DNA of 64,000 nt from Zymoseptoria tritici IPO323 (GCF_000219625.1 NC_018218.1:4278001-4342000); one strand, 5' to 3'; numbered from the stretch's first letter, positions 44,400-54,772 are shown. Notes: generated by a model from the letters alone, not told the origin. Program-made: numbers and translations.

Positions 44400-46112
44400 G
44401 GTTGGTGGTGGTTGGTGGTGGTGGTGCTGCTGCTGTGCCGCGATGCACGAGTCGAGCTGTTTGCTTGGCTGCAGCAGTAGAACAGCGATGTGCCGGCAGT
44501 AGCGATGAGGTGGTTTTGTGTGTGCGTGACGTCTCGTCTTTTTCTCTCCAGGGCATCCTCTCGCTAAACGAGTTTGCTGCTCGCACGGCAACATCCGGAT
44601 CGCTCCAAGCGCTGCAATAAATGTCTCACACAGTCAAGCGCCGGCACCGAGCAAAAGGAAGCTCCACCAGGATTTTCGATCATCTTGGCAGGCTTGCACT
44701 CGGATTTGGGGGCCATATCGTGGCGTCTGGTTGCATCACACATTATGGATAGATCTAGCACTGGCAGGACGAAGGAGATCTCAAAGTAAGGTGACTGCGT
44801 CCAGGACAATGCCCGGATGCCCTCACGTTGTATATGTCCCACTCAATCGTGATGCGAATGAGTGTCAAGTACATAGTCGTCGCTCCATGGGGAGGATGCA
44901 GACTCAGTCCCTGGGCCTAGATCATCGCGGAGTCGATCCAAGCCCTGCAGTCAAGCCACTCATCACCAAACCACCAAACGGCCTTGATTGGCACGGTGGC
45001 ATCTAGATTCGAGATCTCGAGGCCCATTGCTCTACACGATTGCGTGTTCGTCGCGAAGAAAGTCGGTCTTGAATCTCGACATTTGCATTCACGCATACCT
45101 TACATTACCTGCCTTAACAACCTGACCCTTTCTCCCGCACGCGCTCATCCGACAGTCTGTCTCTTACCGTTTGGTACCACTGTCTTGACTTTCCTCCCGC
45201 CCGTTTTTCTTCCACCCTTCCGCTCTCCTCCTCTTCTTCTACTCCAACATCACCTCTAAATTTGCCTTCTACCTGTCTCCATCACACCCGAGGAACCACT
45301 CCGCGTACGACCTGATCACATCACCGTACGCACGCATTCCGCTCGCCTCGCCCAGCACCTCCTGTCTGTCCACCCGCACGCACGTCTCACCCACCGACCG
45401 AGCAAACCTCGCTTCCTCCGCCGACGAGCACAAACGACGATCAAAGGACCGACCATTCCAAATTTGTCCCTGGACGACCGGCCTCACCATCCAGTGAACG
45501 TCCGTTGGCCAACTTCTGCGACGTCGAGACAGCGTTGTTTCACCCACGTCGACGGGTTCCTGCGTCCCACCGAGGTCAGCCTACCCAATTTCCCTTTCAG
45601 TCTCAACCTCTCCTGCATCGTGCCCATCGCGCTGTATCGCCTTCTCATCGCTCCCCTTTCACATCTCGTGTTATCCTGTCAGCTGCTCGTCCGCCCCGAG
45701 GACGTGGTCATGCCTCGCACCGGAGCAACATGAACTCGATCTTCCGCCAGGACATGACGACGCAGGACAGGAACATGGGCTATGTGATTTGAGTTGCCCT
45801 GAACATTGCCGCTTGCGAGAGGCAACGCTACCTCTGCCCATCTCTCACCTCGATTCGTCATCTGTTTGTCTCCTCCGGCTGGAGTACACAAGACGAGGCA
45901 TTCTCGACACCCTTCTTCCTTCTTCTCCCTCACACACACCATTTCCAATACTTTGCAATTGATTGCTCCCAAATCATCACTTTGCAACCAACACAAGCAT
46001 CACTTGCCCTTTCAATCACACCAAATCTATTCCAATTCCTCGAGCTGACATTGACACCACTGGCCAGCGCAAACGAAACTCTTCGCCTTCTTCAACTGCA
46101 CGACCAGCTACC
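44400..46112. other. Long divergent promoter region, C/T-rich near the bZIP gene
   Basis: About 1.7 kb between the acyltransferase start (minus) and the bZIP start (plus), the longest gene-free stretch of the window. From about 45130 to 46100 the plus strand has repeated pyrimidine tracts (CCTTCTTCCTTCTTCTCCCTC and CTCCCTTTCACATC-like). Small ORFs here are mutually overlapping and domain-free. It probably holds the bZIP promoter and a long leader with short upstream ORFs. Confidence 0.45.
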
Positions 46113-47858
46113 ATGACGACTTTCCACGCAGCCCATCAGCCTCATGGTCTGTCTATGTCAGATGGCATGAGCCATGATGTCGGCTATGGTGAGTGTTTTC
46201 CTGACATCCTCTTGGATCACCGATCACAGATATTTGTTCCTCTGGTCGGTCGGTGGTTTAGGAGTTGTACACGTATTACCCTTCAACATGTACTGACAAT
46301 TTTGCTTCTACACCTGCGATATTGGAGCCTGCATCGGATGGGCAAGCGATTTGGTTGAGAACATCTGAAGTGATGCCTCTTCTACATTTTTTGATCATTC
46401 GATGCGGTTCTTTATCGCCGGCTGTGGTGGCACTTCCTATAGATACCAACCCACCCGGCAGTGACAGAAGTCCTCTACATGACCTAGGATTCTACAAGAA
46501 CATCACTCCAGAGCAAAAGCAAACAAAAGGTCCGCTGCTTTTCGACATGCCATCAGGATTCCACTACTAACACCGTGCAGACGGCCAACCTGCAAAGCGT
46601 CGTGGTCCCAAGCCCGACAGCAAGCCCGCCTTGACGAGACGACAAGAACTCAATCGACAAGCTCAGAGGTATGTGCATCATCATTCCCACACGCAGAATA
46701 TCGCTGACCATTGCAGAACACATCGCGAACGCAAAGAGATGTACATCAAGGCTCTCGAGCAAGAGGTCCTCCGTCTCAAGGAGACCTTCTCTCAGACCAC
46801 TCGCGAGCGGGACACCATCGCCGAAGAGAACAGACGTCTCAAAGAGCTCCTTCAACAACACGGCATCTCCTACGACTTCGGCTCGTCGCCGATCAGATTC
46901 AAGCACGAGAACAGCTCGTACGGTCCCAGCTCGAGCGGCAGTATTTCAGGAAGCTATCGCGGCGCATCCGATAGTGCCGGTTTCAGCCCAACACCCGATC
47001 CCATTCCGGGTATGCACCAAGGCCAGATGGCACCACCACAGAGTATGCCAATGCGGAACATGGCACAATTGCCCAACAACCGCCTGGACTACGATCAAAT
47101 TGGTATCGACTTTGTCTTGACGTATGATCCCCACGGCAGACCCATGCAAATCCCCGACCCTTACCCTTCGCCTCCGCCGCAAGGCTAGTCGGTGATTCTC
47201 CCTCTCTTCTTCTCTTCGCACTCACCGCCGTCAACATCCTCCACCTCCTTCACCATCACTCACCTACCCCGCAGTCACAACACCCAGCTGACCGTACCTT
47301 TTCTCCTCAACAGGCTCGAACGACCCTGCATGGACCACATGCAATACCTCCTCGTCCGCTCACATAATCCCACCGGCCAACCACACCATCACCCCATGGA
47401 GAACGCGGACGACGCCCTCCACGAGCACATGTCCGGCCACGCACTAATGGCGTCCGGGCCACCACTCAGCCACATCATCGACCGTCCTGCGGAGCCCTAT
47501 CCGCATCAGATGCCCGAGGAGATGTCACCTACGGCGTTGGGAAAGCTTTTAGACTTGAGCAGTCGCCTGCCGAGGAACATGTATGATCGGGAAGGCGAGA
47601 TCACACCTATCATGGCGTGGGCGATGATTTTCGGGCATGAGAGGGTCAACGAATTGGTGGAGGAGGATGTGGAGAGGGTGAAGAAGGGCTTGGAGGGCAA
47701 GGTCCGATGCTATGGGTGAGTCTTTTGTCGTCCACTCGAGTCCAAGATGTCGTTTTAACTGACTCCATGCTAGGTTCGGCGCCGTGGTCGAAGAGTTCGA
47801 AGTTCGCGACGCGATTGCTGCGGTCTTCAACGACAAGGATTCTGTGATGAGAGGTTGA
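46113..47858 (+). CDS. bZIP transcription factor
   Basis: Five exons (46113-46188, 46581-46668, 46717-47121, 47314-47715, 47774-47858) give 351 aa, phases consistent throughout. The basic region is NRQAQRTHR with the N-x7-R signature (Asn50, Arg58), preceded by KRRGPKPDSKP and followed by a leucine-zipper-like helix (IKALEQEVLRLKETFSQTTRERDTIAEENRRLKELL). Splicing of intron 3 gives DFVLTLERPCMDHMQYLLVRSH, a conserved block in this group. The C-terminal part (SPTALGKLLDLSSRLP, EITPIMAWAMI, FGAVVEEFEVRDAIAAVFND) is also conserved-looking. The protein should be a nuclear dimeric activator or repressor; targets unknown. The first intron is unusually long (392 nt) and intron 2 falls inside the basic region. 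Confidence 0.88.
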
Positions 47859-48757
47859 GCGAGCGAGCGAGCATACACAGGACATGGGGTTCCGCACAGC
47901 AATGCGGCATAGAGGATGAAAACTTGTACACCTACCCCTTCTCGTTGGTAATGTCTGATGATCATCATCGCAATCTATGAACTTCGAAATGAAACGAAGA
48001 GCATAGAACTGACATATCATTGGTATATCCTCGCATCATTACCATAGAGTTTCTTGACCATCCCGTGATTCACCATTCTCGACAAGTAAGGCTGACTACT
48101 GCGGACAGCGACCTCGGGTCAATGCTCAATGCTCAAGAGCAACGATGATGCCTGTGGAGCCCTTGTATACACGCTTGGGCATTACATGACTTGGCACCGC
48201 TGCACGGGATCAATTGCGTGCGGAACCTGTTGCCGGCATGATGCTGGGGCGGTGACATTCCCCTCTCGGTATGCGCCCAACTGTCAGTTACCGGCTGGAT
48301 TTTCCTTCGGTAGCAAACCCACGGTCCTTGAATTCACGGAATCGAACTTCCGGGCGGAGTCTTGCGGACATCTCGGCGTTTGGCCTGCCAGATCAAACTA
48401 CTGTCGTCCTGGATCGATGGCCACGAGGCTGTCTCATACCCAGCCGGTGAGGTTGCGATCTCCTCTCGGTCTGTGCGAAATGCAAAGACGAAGACAATTT
48501 CCACAACGACCCGGTTTTCACCAGCCGAAAGAGGCCCGAGGCGAGGATGAGCGTCGCCGCGTGAGATTTTTGAAACATTGAGCGTCCTGGCTCCAGCGCT
48601 GTTCCGACTGGCTGATTGGCGATGGCACTCGGTAGCACCGCTCTTCTTTCCATCTTTCCTTTTCCTTTCGTCTTTTTCCTCCAGTCCTGACTTGTCCGCT
48701 CTTGACACTCACATTCCAGCTCTCAAGGTAGCTCAACACAAGAAGAACAAACCAACC
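47859..48757. other. Intergenic, no gene seen
   Basis: About 900 bp between two plus-strand genes. A pyrimidine-rich run (48649-48693) precedes the secreted-protein gene by about 65 bp, and is likely part of its promoter/leader. Overlapping ORFs on both strands have no domain. Confidence 0.4.
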
Positions 48758-49295
48758 ATGCATCTACTCAAGTCCACTCTGCTCCTCTCGATGCTTTCTT
48801 CCGTCGCTTTTGCGTCCTGTGTATGAGCCTCCTCTCAAGTCCACATTTCTGGCTTCAACGCTGACAAACCGCAGCACTGCCTCCCCTCAGAAGGCGACGG
48901 CGATCCCCAAGGCCGCTGCACCGGCGATCCACGCACCCCGGATGCGGGCACCGACATCCTCTGCTACAAGGTACGTCGGTCAATTGACAGGATCGCAGCG
49001 CTTCAGGTCTTTTCGCTCCCGTTTACAATCGCGAGCTGACGGGAACGCGAACGCTTTACAGACCACGCCGTGCAGAGGTTCAGACAGTCATGGCGTGGGA
49101 CCGCCATGTTATGTTTACACCTACCCGAGTGGGGCGAAGGTTGGAGTTTGCCCAGACTGGCCAGGTCCTCGGGAGCCAGACCACGGCCACCCACCGCCTG
49201 CCGCTCCTCGCAAGGCTGGCAAGGGCCGTCGTTCTCCGACCGAGGAGGAAAAGTGGATCAACTGGATGGACATGCAGATGATGCAGGGGCAATGA
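48758..49295 (+). CDS. Small secreted cysteine-rich protein, copy 1 of a local pair
   Basis: Three exons (48758-48820, 48875-48970, 49062-49295) give 130 aa. The 5' exon encodes a signal peptide (MHLLKSTLLLSMLSSVAFAS). Exon 2 (96 nt) carries CTGDPRTPDAG and LCY. Exon 3 opens TTPC and contains GVGPPCYVYTYPSGAKV, then VCPDWPGP. Seven cysteines lie in or just before the mature part. The C-terminal ~40 aa are Pro/Arg/Lys-rich and free of cysteines (KAGKGRR...EEEKWINWMD). Donors are GTATGA and GTACGT; acceptors are GCAG and ACAG, the first with a CTGAC branch. No known domain. A paralog with the same exon plan starts 1.4 kb downstream at 50743. Secretion, size and cysteines make it effector-like; the role is inferred only. 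Confidence 0.83.
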
Positions 49296-49744
49296 GGAAG
49301 AATACCATGGATTCTGCGGAGGGATGATGCAAGGTATGGAGTAACTTGATGCTACTGGAGTATCGCGAGGCAATATTGGCTTGTGTAGTTCAGAGGACGG
49401 AGACTTGAACCGTGGACGTACATTGCCGGAAATGGTAAGTGAGGTGCCACGATTTGGTGGAAGATTGACACCGTGGACGCCGCCGATGGGAGGGAACCCG
49501 CACAAGACCGCATTGCTCCAAAGCTTGGATATGCTTGACCTCGCTCGCAGTGCCGTCGACGGGGCGAGGCTAGCACGAATGCGATATGGGAAGATAGCAC
49601 GAACACGACACGTTCCAGACTCGATCAAAGCCTCCAAGTTGACAAATTCGTGATGTCTTCGAGCAAGGCCATCCATGTCCTCATCAGGGATCGACTTGGT
49701 GACGTTCGTGATAGTGTTCGTAACGGACAATTTAGTGCTTTTGG
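49296..49744. other. Downstream region of secreted copy 1, no gene seen
   Basis: About 450 bp after the stop codon of copy 1. Overlapping frames on both strands (up to 90 aa on plus) have no domain. Normal base composition, in contrast to the AT-rich block that begins near 49745. Confidence 0.35.
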
Positions 49745-50110
49745 TCGTAACATAAAAGCCGGTTCGCTAAGACTATGCATAGGGTTAGGGTTTAGGTAAT
49801 GCAAAAGCGGTAGGACAATAGCAATAACATCGCAACTACCGCATTTTTGTATATATAAGTTAGGCCTATATAATACCTCTATATATAAGCATTAATTAAA
49901 TACTACTCTCGCCGCGATCGAGTATATATAGAGCAAACTAAGTAGGATTCTTAGTAGGATTCTTAACTTTGCGGATTTTTAGCTTCGGATTTGTATATAA
50001 ACAACATAGTTTCTCGAACAACATCGAGTATTCTCTACTTTACGAATATCGCATAACTATAGAACCGGTACCGATGTAAAGAACGAGCAACGACGGATAC
50101 GCATATCGAA
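49745..50110. repeat. AT-rich island between two paralogous secreted-protein genes
   Basis: Base composition changes abruptly: many TATATA, ATATAA and TTAA runs, TpA-rich and poor in long ORFs, unlike the GC-richer DNA on each side. It contains AGGGTTAGGGTTTAGG (49781-49796), a perfect 12-bp tandem duplication AGTAGGATTCTT (49941-49964) and one copy of CGGATACGCA (50094-50103) repeated at 50166-50175. This looks like a decayed repeat, possibly mutated by RIP, but no transposon coding sequence or terminal repeat can be read. Confidence 0.6.
49781..49796 (+). repeat. Telomere-like TTAGGG motif (interstitial)
   Basis: AGGGTTAGGGTTTAGG contains two TTAGGG-related units, the telomere repeat of most filamentous ascomycetes, at the left part of the AT-rich island. 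It is short and may be chance, but its position between duplicated genes is notable. Confidence 0.5.
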
Positions 50111-50742
50111 AAAAAATCGCGCCTGCGGCGCAGACTGCCTATACCTCTTCGATATCGTTGCGCACCGGATACGCACGAACGTTACGAACAGCACACACCA
50201 AAAAAGGCCTGTTTTCGTGTGCGTGATAATCGTTTTCACGCACCACAGTCGATCCCTGGTCCTCATACCGCCTTACCTTTTCCTCCGTGCGATGACGAGG
50301 GCTGTCTTGGCTGTGATTGGGCAATGCCTGCAACGACACGGCTCCAGGACTGCCATGGACAGTGGACATGTGCAGGACATCCATGCGTTCCGGGCTTTCC
50401 GGTATGAACTTGGACATTTGGTTATGAGCAGCGTCGTCAAAACGACCTTGGCCCACATGTGTGTTCATCCACCTTGTTCCCCGCATCATCGTATTCGAGC
50501 TCTTCAGAGGACATCCCAGATCCTCAGGCCGTCGGTCCTGTAAACTGGCATACCTGGTTCTTTCTCTTACTTCCCTGGATGTTCCAGCCTCGCCTGGGCT
50601 CAGCGTTACTGGCCGGAGTAGTATCACCCATGGATATAAGACCACCGTCTTTCCCAACCGTCTTCCTTCGATCCTGCGCATCTGTACCCTCTCTCGCTCT
50701 GGCACCATCCAGCAACGTCAAATCACAAGTCGAAGATCGACA
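50111..50742. other. Upstream region of secreted copy 2, no gene seen
   Basis: About 630 bp. It holds a small hairpin at 50219-50243 and the second CGGATACGCA. The minus and plus frames (up to 189 aa and 136 aa) overlap each other and have no domain. The start of secreted copy 2 follows a short CA-rich leader. Confidence 0.35.
50219..50243. repeat. Short perfect inverted repeat (hairpin)
   Basis: GTGCGTGA and TCACGCAC form an 8-bp perfect stem with a 9-nt loop (TAATCGTTT) just right of the AT-rich island. It could be a protein-binding palindrome or the relic of a terminal inverted repeat. No strong evidence for either. Confidence 0.5.
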
Positions 50743-51206
50743 ATGCAGCTTCTCAAGTCCACCGTCTTCCTCTCGACGCTTTCCGTCGCCTTCGCATCTA
50801 TGGTACGTTTTCCTCTCTTCCTCTCCTCATTTCTCTCAAATCCCCAGCCTGTTCTCGTCATTGTACTGACCGAGACATTGCAGCGCTGCATCAGATGGGA
50901 AGGATCACCCTACAAATATGGCCTTTGCACCGGTGACCCGAACACTCCCGACGCGGGCCGCAATGCCCCTTGCTATTCTGTGAGTTCAATCAACCTGGCA
51001 GCACCACTCGTTTGCGGATCCGCCTCGCTGACTTGGGTTGCTTTGTCATTTGGCAGACAACGCCGTGCAAATTGGCCAAGATACCCGACGGACACGGAGG
51101 AATGATGGAACCTCTAGAGGGAATTGGGCCACCATGCTACATCTTCAGAAACAAACAGGGGAAAGACTATACCGCGGCTTGCCCGGATTGGCCGGGTCCT
51201 CCATAG
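50743..51206 (+). CDS. Small secreted cysteine-rich protein, copy 2 of a local pair
   Basis: Three exons (50743-50802, 50884-50979, 51057-51206) give 101 aa. The signal peptide is MQLLKSTVFLSTLSVAFAS, close to copy 1. Exon 2 is again exactly 96 nt and has CTGDPNTPDAG and PCY; exon 3 opens TTPC and contains IGPPCYIFRN, then ACPDWPGPP before TAG. Six cysteines lie in the mature part and align with six of copy 1. Intron positions and phases match copy 1. Compared with copy 1 it lacks the Pro/Lys-rich tail because of the early stop. Sequence similar to the copy 1 tail continues past this stop. No known domain; effector-like by inference. Confidence 0.82.
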
Positions 51207-52800
51207 CCGGAACACGGCTGTCGCTGCTAGGTTCTAGCAAGGGTCGCAAGGGTCAGTCTCCTCAATAGACTGGACGTTTGATCGGGCAACGATATGTGCG
51301 TGAGCTTTTTTCCGGAGCACTCGGCTTGGAGTTGTGGCTGTTGGTGGAGGCAGTGAGATACTACATCATTGGGGCTGTGGGGTTGTGGTATCAGCTATGG
51401 CATGCTTGCGTTGACTGCGATGTGAACCTAGAAGTAGTCTCGCGATACAAGATCCTTGTCGAATCCAAAATCTGCTTTTCCCCGAATCCGTCCTTCGAAA
51501 CACTGCTTGTACGCCCAAAGATACTGCGTTGAGACAGCTGCAATGCAATTGAACAGACAGAAGAGGCGCCACATTACTTGCAGGTCTGAGACTACACGTC
51601 GCAAATCTTGGTGCAGCAGTCAACGGGATCCCCACAGATGATTAGTGTATTGTACTTAGCGGTGTATGGTTTCGAGATCGTGATGGGAGCACTTACACGT
51701 AGCCGGTAAGCAGCTGTAACAATTGCGAGTGTTGCCTGATTTACGGCAGTAGGGTTTCTCAGGTGGGCAGAAGCCGCTTGCTCTCAGTCAGCACAACAAT
51801 TGAGTGTTTTTTAGGATACCCGCCATCTTCACATCGCGTGTGACACCTTTGACGAGGCCCATCCCAAACGCAGGTCAAATGCGAATCGGTACAGCAGGAA
51901 GTCTCGAGAGTGGTCTGGTATTTGGGATGGATATGACCCTTCCGTCTTAGTGGCACTGCCTGGTATTCTTACGGAAGAGTGAGAAAGAGGTCAAAGTGAA
52001 TGGGATAGAGGGGCGTGCGAAAGGACGAGCCAGTGCTGAGGCGAATGCTGTAGCGCTCGGATCATGTGGGAAGTTGCTCTGACAGGGAGCATGGAGTGCA
52101 GAGAAGGACGACGCATCTGTGCATGGGAACGATGGCTGCGACGACGTCACGACAAGGCCATTGTGTCTGGCGGAGCGTGCTGACAGGCACGACCCTGGAG
52201 TTTCGTGAGTTGTCGGCATGCGGCGATGCAATAATACCATATCGGCATTCCTTCAGCTCCAGGATTCGTGACGCGGTTCGAACGTCGGTTCTTCCGCTCG
52301 CTCCTACAGTCTAGGCCAGGAAGACGAGATGGCGAGGCTGATGCTGGCTCGGCGGATATGATAATGCCAAAGGCTTGTCACCTGGTCTTGTCGGGACCGC
52401 CTGACAGCCATGTGCGGTCCAAATTGTTACAATTCCGTCGTCGAGGAGTAGAAGTTTACCAATAGACCGCATTGTGGGACCGGTAGGGAAGGATTGTGAA
52501 TGATGATGCGTGTGGTCGTGAGAGAACTTGGCGACCCCATGCAAATAGACTCCGCACTAGGCGCTTAGATCGAAGCTAGTCTGGGCCAAGCCATCTAGCA
52601 CCAAGGGCACATTTGTCCGGCTTCGACATTCATCAAACCTCTACTTTTCGAAATCTCACAAATTTGGACATCATCAGGTAGCTCTCAGTCCAAAGCCGTA
52701 CTGATACGCAAGATCATGATGCGATCGGCAAGCGACTGAGACATCCCTACAACGCTGGGCAAGGACAAATACTCCGATTCAAGACGTCTCAATCGGTATC
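51207..52800. other. Intergenic with copy-2 tail remnant and a cysteine-rich remnant
   Basis: About 1.6 kb. Sequence related to the C-terminal coding tail of copy 1 continues from 51207 to about 51264. A separate cysteine-rich coding remnant on the minus strand occupies 51656-51956. Elsewhere only domain-free overlapping frames are seen, and the last 230 bp serve as promoter for the gene at 52801. Confidence 0.5.
51656..51956 (-). pseudogene. Possible cysteine-rich protein gene or remnant (5' end not found)
   Basis: On the minus strand an open frame (51956-51820) encodes SCCTDSHLTC, RQRCHTRCEDG and a GTATCC donor follows. A 43-nt intron (51819-51777, CTGAC branch, CAAG acceptor) would join it to a second segment (51776-51656) with FCPPEKPYCRKSG, NCYSCLPATCKCSHHD and a stop. 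Joined, the part shown holds about twelve cysteines in roughly 85 residues, like secreted defensin- or effector-type proteins. No ATG is present: the open frame is limited upstream by a stop, and no signal-peptide exon could be found in the 300 bp before it. Either an upstream exon was missed or the locus is a relic. Low confidence. Confidence 0.3.
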
Positions 52801-54078
52801 ATGGAAGCTCACTACCTGCAAACTCACGACAGCGCACATGGCAGCAGCTCGACATCCGCGGATAATGGTCCAACCACTTTCCGCTTCTTGGACCTGCCGC
52901 CCGAGATGCGAAATCTGATATACGAGCATCTTCTGACCTTGCCGCCTCGAACCATCCGCCAGTCGCCCTCCGCATGCTTCAGCTCCTGTCATCCTGAAAT
53001 CCTTTCAACTTGCCACCAGATTCACCACGAAGCAGCGGGACTTCTGACATGCCCGGCGAACGCTGAGCAGCCCTTCAACATTCTTCTCCATGCCGATTGG
53101 GAGACGGTTCCTGGCACATCGTACGGGTATCCTACAACCACCCCGGAGCTGCGTAAGACTGTTCAGATCCACAACCAAGGTGTCTACAAGGCCAAAATGA
53201 CCAAATTCGAACACATACCAAACGGACGTGTCGCATATCCTTCCTACCTACGTCAGGTGAAGCGTCTGCACATTGAGGTGCATGTCGTAGGGAATCGCGA
53301 GGAGTATTATTATGGCGCACCTATGGTCGGCAGCGCGGTGTTTGCGAGGTCATGTATCCATACGCTTGTTTCCTTTCTCATGGAAGGGCATTCCCTTCAG
53401 GAGTTGAAGGTCAAGTTCACCTCTGCGGCGACCCATCCTGACAGAGGTATCGCGCATCCCGCCATCTTGAATCCACTACAGCCGCTTCGTCGTCTGAGAA
53501 ACATCGACGTTGTCGACATCCTAGGATTCGTCTCAGGTGAGTCCGTATCCCCAGGGTTTTGGGCGCCAATGATTGAAGAGATGCGAACAAAAACGGACAG
53601 CCATCCCGTCAATCTCCTCAACAAGATGCAGGAAATCTATCACCTCTGCGATGATCTCGTGATGCGCGACGACGACGACGATGAACGAAAGACAGAACAC
53701 AAGCTGTTGAAAATACTCTACAGATACATCATATGGGAGTTGCATTTCGATGGATATTTCGAGTATAGGCATGAGCCAAAGTTCTGGATCTCCAAGCATC
53801 TATATTGGATGAAGGTGCGCGTTGTAAAGATGAGGGAGCAGAACAAGGAAGCCTCATGCGACCAGGAAGCAAGACGTGAACAATCGAGGTCGTCTGCTCG
53901 ATCTTATTGGGAGATGCTGTGTGATGGAGCTCCAGTAACGTCGTGGGTCCATCCCCGCGAAGCTGCACGCGCTCGATGGGTTGATTGGAAGCGGATAAAA
54001 GCTTCATGCGGATCGCAAGAGAAAGCGGTGCTGATGAGCTGCAGAAACGAGCATCGGCGGAGGCGTACAGGTAAGTGA
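52801..54078 (+). CDS. F-box/2EXR-like protein
   Basis: A single exon encodes 425 aa. Residues about 27-80 contain TFRFLDLPPEMRNLIYEHLLTLPP and the downstream HPEILSTCHQIHHEAAGLL, the combination of F-box-like motif and helical follow-up typical of fungal 2EXR/F-box-type proteins. The rest is soluble, with HIEVHVVGNREEYYYG and a set of charged helices, and has no membrane segment. Such proteins are numerous in filamentous ascomycetes; true F-box members recruit substrates to SCF ubiquitin ligases, but many family members are uncharacterised. No introns are needed. Its stop is 44 bp from the end of the monooxygenase remnant on the other strand. Confidence 0.78.
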   Translation: MEAHYLQTHDSAHGSSSTSADNGPTTFRFLDLPPEMRNLIYEHLLTLPPRTIRQSPSACFSSCHPEILSTCHQIHHEAAGLLTCPANAEQPFNILLHADWETVPGTSYGYPTTTPELRKTVQIHNQGVYKAKMTKFEHIPNGRVAYPSYLRQVKRLHIEVHVVGNREEYYYGAPMVGSAVFARSCIHTLVSFLMEGHSLQELKVKFTSAATHPDRGIAHPAILNPLQPLRRLRNIDVVDILGFVSGESVSPGFWAPMIEEMRTKTDSHPVNLLNKMQEIYHLCDDLVMRDDDDDERKTEHKLLKILYRYIIWELHFDGYFEYRHEPKFWISKHLYWMKVRVVKMREQNKEASCDQEARREQSRSSARSYWEMLCDGAPVTSWVHPREAARARWVDWKRIKASCGSQEKAVLMSCRNEHRRRRTGK

Positions 54079-54122
54079 GGAGGATGTGCTATATGGTCGT
54101 ACAGGGAAGTTGGCAAGGCATG

Positions 54123-54707
54123 CTAAACTACTTGCACATTGAAGGCAGGAAAGGTATGTCGAACAGTCATGAGACAGGCACACAGCCTCGAAGGCCGCTC
54201 CCCGTTGGAATTCATTAACGCGGACCAAGCCGCCGCTGCATATCCTAGTATCAGACGAGCGAACGAGTTTTCAGGGAGCAGTCGACGTGGGATCGCTACA
54301 TTCGATATCGCCTGATGAGTCGATTTCTTATTTGAGGCCCGACGGTCCATGTCCTCATACTCCGGCAGGTTCCACCCCTTGACATCCTTGTCCAGCAACT
54401 TGGCGAAAGCATCCGACCTGAAGAACGCCGCCAATCCCAGCAGGAAGTTCAGCATCGCGATTCCCAGTGGAGAAGTCGGGAGCTTAGTCCAGTATCCAGT
54501 CGCTGGCGCAATGCTCTCCTGCACCTGCTCCATGAAAGGACGAAACACCCGATCGTAGCCTTGCAGCGCGCTAAAAAGGGCTTCCTTGGTGCCGGACCCA
54601 GCGCAATGTCGACCAATATCCCCAGTCAGAATATAGGCACCCACGATCGCGGAAGTGGTTCCATGCCTGTGGCCGTGGAAGGGCAGTACGCCGCGTCGCC
54701 CAGAAGG
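54123..54707 (-). pseudogene. C-terminal fragment of a FAD-dependent monooxygenase (frameshifted)
   Basis: On the minus strand RVTLLGDAAYCPSTATGM (54707-54660) is the GD motif of class A FAD monooxygenases. Immediately after it the frame breaks: TTSAIVGAYILTGDIGRH, expected straight after GM, continues in another frame from about 54655 to 54123, as if one base were lost near 54658-54662. The fragment includes GYDRVFRPFMEQVQ and two hydrophobic stretches near the C-terminus, usual for this group. Just upstream the sequence has CTGACTAG, which may be an intron end, but the N-terminal FAD-binding half is absent: another gene ends only about 66 bp away (54773). So this looks like a 5'-truncated relic. 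A sequencing error could explain the frameshift but not the truncation. Confidence 0.72.
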
Positions 54708-54772
54708 GTCACACGCTAGTCAGCGACGACTAGATATCGCCCGGCTGCAGAAACACCACAACCCGATTTGCT

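Noticed and set aside
48320..48380. tRNA-like T-arm sequence (GAATCGAAC)
   Set aside because: On either strand the flanking stems do not pair and no A-box or anticodon arm is found at the right distance.
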